64,000 nucleotides of DNA from JBFXCS01 sp050181915 (GTDB lineage Bacteria > Actinomycetota > Thermoleophilia > Miltoncostaeales > Miltoncostaeaceae). Shown here piece after piece: positions 54,300 to 64,000 of the stretch (the stretch's first letter is position 1; the number at the start of each line of letters is the position of its first letter). Both the position numbers and the translations under genes were made by a program. The stretch spans positions 186,001 to 250,000 of the forward strand of contig JBFXCS010000003.1 in the NCBI GenBank assembly GCA_050181915.1, given 5' to 3'. Under the pieces are notes generated by a model. It saw only the letters and a list, made by a program, of their open reading frames with translations. It was not told the DNA's origin and did not search any database.

Positions 54300-55142
54300 A
54301 TGGCCGAGCTGCGCGAGACGGACGCGGTCGCCCCGGACGCCCCGGCGGCGCCCGGGCGCCTGGCGCGCGCCGCGAGGGCGGTCGACGCGGCCGTCCACCG
54401 GCCGTTCCGCAAGCGCCCGTGGACCTTCGAGGTGGCGCTGTTCGCGTTCGCGTTGCTCGTCTACCAGGGCTCGCGGGCGCTGGTCGTGGGCGAGCCGTCC
54501 ACCGCCTTCCGCAACGCCGCCGAGATCGTGCGCTGGGAGAAGGGCTCCGGCCTGTTCGTGGAGACCAGCATCCAGCAGTGGGTGCTCAACCACATCCGGC
54601 TGGTCGAGGTCCTCAACTACTTCTACATGTACGGCCACTGGACGATCACGCCGCTGTTCTTCATCTGGCTCTACCGGCGGCGCGCCCGGCTGTACCCGTA
54701 CGTCCGCAACGCCTTCCTGGCGGCGAACGGCATCGCCCTCGTCTGCTTCATGGTCTTCCCCGTCGCCCCGCCGCGGCTGCTCAGCTCCCAGGGCTTCGTG
54801 GACACGCTCAACAACATCAGCGACATCGACCTGCACGGCGGCGTCCTGGCCGGCTGGTTCAACCCGCACGCCGCCGTCCCGTCCATGCACTTCGGCTACG
54901 CGCTGATGATCGGCATGGTGGGCCTGGTGCTGCTGCGGTCGTGGCCGCTGCGGCTGCTGGCGCTCGCCTACCCCGCCGTCGTCTTCCTCACCATCACCGG
55001 CACCGGGAACCACTTCGTGCTCGACGCGCTCGCCGGCGGCCTCGTGGTGGCCGTGAGCTTCATCGTGGTGTGGGCCTGGATGGCGACCCACGGCGGGCTG
55101 CCGCGACCCGTCCCGGCGCGCATCCCCGCCGAGCGCCGCTAG
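54300..55142 (+). CDS. PAP2-superfamily membrane phosphatase/transferase (Aur1-like)
   Basis: The 280-residue protein has five to six TM helices and the PAP2 active-site motifs: PSMHFGYALMIG (second His region) and GTGNHFVLDALAGG (third), as in the Aur1/inositol-phosphoceramide-synthase-like and undecaprenyl-phosphatase-like subgroup. NAFLAANGIALVCFMVFPVAPPRLL marks the subfamily. It should act on a lipid phosphate or transfer a phospho-alcohol. It is transcribed alone and flanked by terminator hairpins. Confidence 0.85.
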   Translation: MAELRETDAVAPDAPAAPGRLARAARAVDAAVHRPFRKRPWTFEVALFAFALLVYQGSRALVVGEPSTAFRNAAEIVRWEKGSGLFVETSIQQWVLNHIRLVEVLNYFYMYGHWTITPLFFIWLYRRRARLYPYVRNAFLAANGIALVCFMVFPVAPPRLLSSQGFVDTLNNISDIDLHGGVLAGWFNPHAAVPSMHFGYALMIGMVGLVLLRSWPLRLLALAYPAVVFLTITGTGNHFVLDALAGGLVVAVSFIVVWAWMATHGGLPRPVPARIPAERR

Positions 55143-55146
55143 AGCC

Positions 55147-55167
55147 CCCCGCGGCGCCGCCGCGGGG
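55147..55167 (+). terminator. Terminator hairpin after the PAP2 gene
   Basis: CCCCGCGGC (55147-55155) pairs perfectly with GCCGCGGGG (55159-55167) around a 3-nt loop, six bases after the stop codon. Confidence 0.6.
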
Positions 55168-55217
55168 TTCCGCCGTCCCCGTCCGCACGAGTCGTCCGCA
55201 CCGAGCGGCTAGCGTGG

Positions 55218-55246
55218 TTGACAATGCGTGGCCGTGGGTCGATAAC
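55218..55246 (+). promoter_or_regulatory. Consensus promoter of the small HTH gene
   Basis: TTGACA (55218-55223), 17 bp, GATAAC (55241-55246), the closest match to the sigma-70 consensus in the window. GTGGTT at its left edge and AACCAC at its right edge form an inverted repeat bracketing both elements. A leader of about 130 nt follows; nothing else is seen in it. Confidence 0.6.
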
Positions 55247-55382
55247 CACCGTTACATGGATGAGCGAGCCACCACCGGCCCCCGGGCCGACTGAACGGAC
55301 GGTTCGCCGTGACCCCGCCCCAGCCACCCGTGCTCTCCCGGCTGGCGAGTGAGCGGGTCGAGAAACCATCGAGGAGGTCCTC

Positions 55383-55580
55383 ATGGCCAATCACCTCACC
55401 CCGGACGAGTTGTCCGAGGCGACGGGACTCGCCCGGAAGCAGGTCGTGCGCCTCTGCCACGAGACGTCGGTACCGATCTATCAGGGCCGCATCGACAAGA
55501 CCCTGTTCGTGAGGTCGGTGACGGCGGCCGGTATCCGGTTGCCCGAGGAGGCGGAGGAGCTTCTCCTCTCGACCGCCTAG
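55383..55580 (+). CDS. Small HTH protein (excisionase/MerR-like)
   Basis: The 65-residue product reads MANHLTPDELSEATGLARKQVVRLCHETSVPIYQGRIDKTLF, an HTH in which ELSEATGLARKQVVRLCHE forms the helix-turn-helix and IYQGRIDK a wing, then a helical tail. Similar small proteins occur in deep-branching actinobacteria (from memory). A strong promoter and GAGGTCC before the ATG suggest high expression. It precedes the PBP4-type gene by 23 bp and may be co-transcribed. Confidence 0.7.
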   Translation: MANHLTPDELSEATGLARKQVVRLCHETSVPIYQGRIDKTLFVRSVTAAGIRLPEEAEELLLSTA

Positions 55581-55603
55581 CGGCGCCCCGGGCGGGGAGG
55601 GCG

Positions 55604-56863
55604 ATGGCCGTCGGCGCGGCGGTCGGCGCCCTCCTCGTCCCGGCGGCCCTCGCCCAGGCCGCGGGGCAGGTGCAATCCGCGCTCGCGAAATGGGGACGGG
55701 CCAATCCCCAGACGACCGCGCTGGTGGTGCGGCTCGACGGCCCCGCGACCACCCAGATCGCCTCCTTCAAGCCGGAGGCGGCGCGCATCCCGGCGTCGAC
55801 GATGAAGCTCGTGACGACCGCCGCCGCCCTCATCGAGCTCGGTCCCGACTACCGCTTCACCACGCCGCTCCTGGCGGGGCCCGCCACGCAGGTGACCGCC
55901 ACGGCGATCACCGGCCCGCTGTACCTGCGCGGCGCGGGCGACCCCCTGCTCGCCACCCGCGCGTACGCGCGCCGCTACCTCGGCGGCACGGCGACCGATC
56001 TCGCGACGCTGGTCGTGCCGCTGCGAAGGGCCGGCATCCGCCGCGTCGACGGGCCCATCGTGGCCGACGAGGGCCTCTTCGACGCCCGGCGCACGGGCCC
56101 GGGCTGGCCGGCCCGCTACTCGGCCTACTCGGCCCCCCTCTCGGCGCTCGTCACCAACCACAACTACGCCGGCGACGCCCAGGCGCAGTACCTCGCCAAC
56201 CCGCCGATCGCCGCCGCGCAGCGCCTGCGCGCGGCCCTGCGCGGCGTGGGCATCCGTCAGCGCGGACGGCTCGGGACCGGCCGGACGCCGAGCGGCGCGC
56301 GGGCGCTGGCGATGGCCGTCTCGCCGCCCCTGTCGCGCATCGTGCGCGCCATGAACCTGGCCAGCGACAACTTCATCGCCGAGACGCTGGCCAAGGACGT
56401 GGGCGCCTACGGGGGCGCCCGGGGCACCACCGCGGCGGGCACCGCGAAGGCCGCCGAGCTCCTGGCGGGGCAGGGCGTGCCGCCGGGAGCAGGCGACCGG
56501 CTGGTCGACGGCTCCGGCCTGTCGCGCGCGAACCGCCTGAGCGCCAACACGCTGGTGCGGATTATCGCCGCGGCCGACCGCGACCCGACCTGGGGCGCCG
56601 CCCTCATCGGCTCGCTCGCCCGCGGAGGCGAGGGCACCCTCATCCGCCGCTTCCTCCGTGGGCCGGCCCGCACCCGCGTGAGGGCGAAGACCGGCTACAT
56701 CGACGGCGCCACCGCCCTCGCCGGCCGGGTGACCAGCGTGAACGGCACGCGCTACGCCTTCGCGCTCGTCATGAACTCCTGGGACATCTCGGGCGCCCAG
56801 GCCCTGCAGAACCGGGTGGTGGAGATGCTCGCCGCCGGCCGCGAGGACCCCGCCACCCGCTGA
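55604..56863 (+). CDS. dacB: D-alanyl-D-alanine carboxypeptidase/endopeptidase (PBP4, S13)
   Basis: The 419-residue exported penicillin-binding protein trims peptidoglycan peptides. A signal sequence spans residues 1-20 (GALLVPAALAQAAG). Active-site motifs are S65-T-M-K68, S254-D-N256 and K362-T-G364. The long inserted domain between SxxK and SDN is typical of S13. GGGGAGG just upstream of the ATG is the ribosome site. It follows the small HTH gene. Confidence 0.94.
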   Translation: MAVGAAVGALLVPAALAQAAGQVQSALAKWGRANPQTTALVVRLDGPATTQIASFKPEAARIPASTMKLVTTAAALIELGPDYRFTTPLLAGPATQVTATAITGPLYLRGAGDPLLATRAYARRYLGGTATDLATLVVPLRRAGIRRVDGPIVADEGLFDARRTGPGWPARYSAYSAPLSALVTNHNYAGDAQAQYLANPPIAAAQRLRAALRGVGIRQRGRLGTGRTPSGARALAMAVSPPLSRIVRAMNLASDNFIAETLAKDVGAYGGARGTTAAGTAKAAELLAGQGVPPGAGDRLVDGSGLSRANRLSANTLVRIIAAADRDPTWGAALIGSLARGGEGTLIRRFLRGPARTRVRAKTGYIDGATALAGRVTSVNGTRYAFALVMNSWDISGAQALQNRVVEMLAAGREDPATR

Positions 56864-56865
56864 TC

Positions 56866-56878
56866 CCCCCGGCGGGGG
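56866..56878. terminator. Short hairpin between convergent genes
   Basis: CCCCC-GGC-GGGGG lies in the 15 bp between the dacB stop and the stop of the convergent membrane-protein gene. It is a weak bidirectional terminator candidate. Confidence 0.4.
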
Positions 56879-61228
<4,350 letters not shown>

Positions 61229-61339
61229 CTCGTCCAAGGGTAGCGGGCCGGGCCGATGGCCCGTGTCACCGCCATGTGGATCGGCTCCGCGGCCAGGGCG
61301 CGGCCGTCACCATCGCGCGGCCGGTGGCCGAGGGCACGG

Positions 61340-62101
61340 TCACCGGTCCGGACCCGGCCCGGACGCGTAGGTCACGCCCACCAGGGTGAGGGGATGCGCC
61401 GGCGCGGTGCGCCCGGCGGCGCCGCGCGGGGCGCCCGCCAGGAGGGCGTCCATCCGCTCCGGCTCCCAGGCGCCGCGGCCGATGAGCAGCATCGTCCCCG
61501 CCAGCACCCTCACCATGTGGCGCAGGAAGGCGTCGGCCTCGATCGTCAGCACCAGCTCGTCGCCGCGCGGCTCCCACTCGCACCGCGACACGGTGCGGTC
61601 GAAGAAGACGTGCTCCGTGCGCGTGGGCGTGAACGCGCGGAAGTCGTGCCGCCCCACGACCCGGGCGGCGGCGGCGTTCATCGCCGCCGGGTCGAGCGGT
61701 GCCGGGTGGTGGAGCACGCGGGCGCGCCTCAGCGGGGCGGGCGGCCCGGTGAGCACCCGGTATTCGTAGCGGCGCGCGACGGCGTCGCGGCGGGCGTCGA
61801 AGCCCTCAGGAGCGTCGGCGACCGCGCGGGCCGCGACGTCGGGCGGCAGCAGGCCCGCCAGGCCGCGCAGGATGCGCCGCGCCGGCAGCCCGGCGGTCGT
61901 GGCGAGGCTCGCCACCTGCCCGCTGGCGTGGACGCCGGCGTCGGTACGGCCGGCCACCGTGAGCCGCACGGGCTCGCGCAGCAGCGTGGAGAGGGCCTCG
62001 GTGAGGACCCCCTCCACGGTGCGCAGGCCGGGCTGGGCCGCCCAGCCGGAGAAGCCCGCGCCGTCGTACTCCAGGTCGAGCCGGAGCACGCGGCGCGACA
62101 C
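61340..62101 (-). CDS. truA: tRNA pseudouridine(38-40) synthase TruA
   Basis: The 253-residue enzyme has catalytic D54 in AGRTDAGVHA, RLDLEYDGAGFSGWAAQPGLRTVEG at the N-terminus, and the late AFLRHMVRVLAGTMLLIGRG. It modifies the anticodon arm of many tRNAs. It follows rplQ by 5 bp, the classical actinobacterial position at the end of the rpoA operon. It starts from a GTG. Confidence 0.96.
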   Translation of the reverse strand: MSRRVLRLDLEYDGAGFSGWAAQPGLRTVEGVLTEALSTLLREPVRLTVAGRTDAGVHASGQVASLATTAGLPARRILRGLAGLLPPDVAARAVADAPEGFDARRDAVARRYEYRVLTGPPAPLRRARVLHHPAPLDPAAMNAAAARVVGRHDFRAFTPTRTEHVFFDRTVSRCEWEPRGDELVLTIEADAFLRHMVRVLAGTMLLIGRGAWEPERMDALLAGAPRGAAGRTAPAHPLTLVGVTYASGPGPDR

Positions 62102-62106
62102 GGGCG

Positions 62107-62484
62107 CTACCGGGCGGGCGCCGGCTCGATCTCGCGGGTCAGCTCCAGCAGCACCATCTCGGCCGCGTCCCCCTGGCGGGGGCCCAGCTTGAGGGTGCGC
62201 GTGTAGCCGCCCTGCACGTCGCTGAAGGCCGGGCCGATCACGTCGAACAGGCGGTAGGAGATCTCCTTGTTGTGCAGCAGCGCGATCGCCTGGCGACGCG
62301 AGTGCAGGGTGTTCTCCTTGGCCAGCGTGATCGCCTGCTCGGCGATGCCGCGCGCGAGCTTGGCCTTCGGCGCCGTCGTCTGGATGCGGCCGTGCGTCAG
62401 CAGCGCGGTCGCCAGGTTGGCGCCGAGCGACTTGCGATGGGCCGGGCTGCGGTTGAGCTTGGGGCCGTGGTTGCGGTGACGCAC
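62107..62484 (-). CDS. rplQ: 50S ribosomal protein L17
   Basis: The 125-residue protein has the conserved L17 sequence LNRSPAHRKSLGANLATALLTHGRIQTTAPKAK and SYRLFDVIGPAFSDVQGGYTRTLKLGPRQGDAAEMVLLEL. It binds 23S rRNA. It is 33 bp after rpoA and 5 bp before truA in the operon order expected for actinobacteria. Confidence 0.98.
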   Translation of the reverse strand: MRHRNHGPKLNRSPAHRKSLGANLATALLTHGRIQTTAPKAKLARGIAEQAITLAKENTLHSRRQAIALLHNKEISYRLFDVIGPAFSDVQGGYTRTLKLGPRQGDAAEMVLLELTREIEPAPAR

Positions 62485-62517
62485 GTCAGTGTCCTGTCTC
62501 GCGTGTTCCGGTGCCGG

Positions 62518-63459
62518 TCAGTCGTCGTCGCTGCGCAGGGCGAGCCCGTGCGCGGCGAGGTTCTCCTTGACCTCTTCGATGCTCTTCTTACCGAAGTTCG
62601 GGATGGCCGACAGCTCGGCCTCGGTCTTCGAGATGAGATCGCCGATGGTCTCGACGCCCACCCGCTTGAGGCAGTTGTAGGACCGGACGCCGAGCTCCAG
62701 CTCCTCGATCATGATGTCGTGCATGCCGCCGCCGGGCGGCGGCTCCTCCACCACTGGCTCGCCCAGCAGCTTTGTGCTCTCCGGGTCGGCGAAGATGGCG
62801 AGGCGGCCGATGAGCGTGCCGGCGGCCTCCGAGAGCGCGCTGCGCGGGTCGACGCTGCCGTCGGTCTGGATCTCCAGGACGAGCTTGTCGTAGTCGGTGC
62901 GCTGGCCCACGCGGGCCGGGCTCACCTCGTAGCGCACCCGCAGCACCGGCGAGAAGTTCGAGTCGACCGGGATCACGCCGATCGTGGTGCCCGGGCCCTT
63001 GTTGAGCTCGGCCGGGACGTAGCCGCGGCCGCGGGCGATCATCAGGATCATGTCGAGGCGGTGGCCGGCCTCGAGGTCGGCGATGTGGAGGTCCGGGTTC
63101 AGGATCTCCAGGTCGGCGGGCGCCGAGATGTCGCCCGCGGTGACCTCGCCGGGGCCGACCTTCGACAGCTCGACCTCGATCTCGCCGATCTCGCCGTGCA
63201 GGCGGGCGACCAGGCCGCGGAGGTTGAGGATGACGTCGGTGACGTCCTCCCGCATCCCCGGGATGGTCGTGAACTCGTGCTGCACGCCCTCGATGCGGAC
63301 CGAGGTGATGGCCGCGCCCTCGAGGGAGGACAGCAGCACGCGTCGCAGGCTGTTGCCGAACGTGTGGCCGAAGCCCCTGTCGAGCGGCTCCACCTCGAAG
63401 CGGCCGAGGGTGTCGCTGACGGCCTCGTAGGTCATGCGGGGTGACTGGATGTCGAGCAC
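62518..63459 (-). CDS. rpoA: RNA polymerase alpha subunit
   Basis: The 313-residue protein has the N-terminal assembly domain (FEVEPLDRGFGHTFGNSLRRVLLSSLEGAAITSVRIEGVQHEF) and the C-terminal domain that contacts UP elements and activators (ELELGVRSYNCLKRVGVETIGDLISKTEAEL, then IPNFGKKSIEEVKENL). The GTG at 63459 has AGAAGGAG 4 nt upstream, so the longer in-frame ORF is rejected. The acidic DDD end and length are usual. Confidence 0.97.
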   Translation of the reverse strand: MLDIQSPRMTYEAVSDTLGRFEVEPLDRGFGHTFGNSLRRVLLSSLEGAAITSVRIEGVQHEFTTIPGMREDVTDVILNLRGLVARLHGEIGEIEVELSKVGPGEVTAGDISAPADLEILNPDLHIADLEAGHRLDMILMIARGRGYVPAELNKGPGTTIGVIPVDSNFSPVLRVRYEVSPARVGQRTDYDKLVLEIQTDGSVDPRSALSEAAGTLIGRLAIFADPESTKLLGEPVVEEPPPGGGMHDIMIEELELGVRSYNCLKRVGVETIGDLISKTEAELSAIPNFGKKSIEEVKENLAAHGLALRSDDD

Positions 63460-63582
63460 GTGACTCCTTCTTCTCCGGCGTCGTGCCGGATGTCGCGGAC
63501 GCGGAGGCGCCGGGGTCGCTGCATCGGCGCCGCCCCCGCGCGTCACGGGGACGGGCCATCGCGTGCGGCCCTGCGCCGGGCC

Positions 63583-64000
63583 TTACTTCGAGTAGAACTC
63601 CACGATGAGCTGCTCGCTCACCGGCGTGTCGATCTCGGTGCGGTCGGGCGCCTTCAGGACCTTGCCGTTGAGGGCGTCGTAGTCGGCCTGCAGCCAGGGG
63701 GCGACGTTCGCCACCAGCTCGGTCGCGGCGCGGATCACCGGCTCGGCGTTCGAGCCCTCCTTCACCGTGATCACGTCGTCGGCGCGCACCTGGTAGCTCG
63801 GGATGTCGACCTTCTTGCCGTTGACCCGGAAGTGCCCGTGGTTCACCAGCTGGCGCGCCTGGCGGCGGGTCGCCGCGAAGCCGAGCCGGTAGACGACGTT
63901 GTCGAGGCGCTGCTCGAGCATGCGCAGCAGGTTCTCGCCCGTGATGCCGGGCTGGCGGCTGGCCTTCTCGTAGTAGCGGCGGAACTGCTTCTCGAGCACG
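63583..64000 (-). CDS. rpsD: 30S ribosomal protein S4, 5' end outside window
   Basis: The last 139 codons of S4 are present, including [12 protein letters not shown] and the S4 RNA-binding domain [47 protein letters not shown], ending in LIVEFYSK. The first 65 or so residues lie beyond 64000; the apparent start near 63999 is an internal codon. S4 is a primary 16S rRNA binder. It precedes rpoA by about 120 bp, in which I see no gene. Confidence 0.97.
   Translation of the reverse strand, partial: VLEKQFRRYYEKASRQPGITGENLLRMLEQRLDNVVYRLGFAATRRQARQLVNHGHFRVNGKKVDIPSYQVRADDVITVKEGSNAEPVIRAATELVANVAPWLQADYDALNGKVLKAPDRTEIDTPVSEQLIVEFYSK

Noticed and set aside
63459..63546. An N-terminal extension of rpoA of 29 residues
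   Set aside because: It is Arg/Pro-rich, not found in alpha subunits, and AGAAGGAG just upstream of 63459 marks the usual start.

Overview
The window is about 72-75% GC by eye, densely packed on both strands, and bacterial. The minus-strand run rpsD, rpoA, rplQ, truA, the heat-shock operon with an HspR-type MerR regulator between dnaJ and clpB, an actinobacterial-style Fe-S-like protein and many GTG starts point to Actinomycetota. The mix of proteins (DUF2252, a small excisionase-like HTH protein, a glycosyltransferase-PHP fusion, Cys-rich and Ala-rich small proteins) suggests a deep branch such as Thermoleophilia. That assignment is inference; no rRNA gene is present to settle it. I see no prophage, integrase, insertion sequence with a transposase, or CRISPR array. 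Most of the window is chromosomal housekeeping with small accessory cassettes.

Layout. 1-4117: a Tat-exported VOC protein and its likely LysR regulator, then a five-gene ArsR/SRPBCC/SnoaL/TfoX/DUF2461 operon. 4157-7461: tRNA-Ala, then a minus-strand operon of a zinc-ribbon/PAS protein, aldo-keto reductase, GGDEF-like remnant protein and TIGR01777 epimerase. 7563-12210: secreted subtilase, UppP, YihY-type membrane protein and a cysteine-less HesB-like protein. 12268-17871: two exported glycoside-hydrolase-like proteins, ATP sulfurylase with a long structured leader, and a CysB-like LysR. 17954-24246: DUF2252, SRPBCC, VOC, Lon protease with a duplicated operator, HxlR regulator, a Phd-VapC toxin-antitoxin pair and a lipoprotein. 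24293-30448: nucleotide-sugar dehydratase, DUF354 glycosyltransferase-like protein, a second toxin-antitoxin pair (RHH-Doc), DegT aminotransferase and an orphan histidine kinase. 30532-36542: exported phosphodiester glycosidase, small membrane proteins, metallo-beta-lactamase operon, sulfotransferase, and a gene remnant.

36306-43732 is one heat-shock operon (dnaK, hsp20, grpE, dnaJ, hspR, clpB and a two-TM protein) with a near-consensus promoter and tandem HAIR-like boxes. 44024-48840 carries an FAH-family hydrolase pair diverging from a phospholipid-head-group/glycosyltransferase pair that resembles the PgsA-PimA pairing of phosphatidylinositol mannoside synthesis, plus a degenerate uracil-DNA glycosylase-like protein. 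49010-51472 holds a TetR regulator whose operator-like sequence recurs upstream of a DsbA/FrnE gene. 51462-57694: RumA-type rRNA methylase, nitrilase, NifU-like protein, tRNA-Pro, PAP2 enzyme, small HTH protein, PBP4-type carboxypeptidase and a membrane protein. 57691-64000: ligA, a HAD phosphatase, surE, truA, rplQ, rpoA and partial rpsD.

Two features run through the whole window. Many genes have a TANNNT -10 hexamer ending only 4-11 nt before the start codon, which implies leaderless mRNAs. Operons are tightly coupled by 4-bp ATGA/GTGA overlaps, and several convergent pairs share stop-codon bases. Sites, motifs and overlaps were read directly from the sequence; family names come from recognised motifs; regulatory links are inference.
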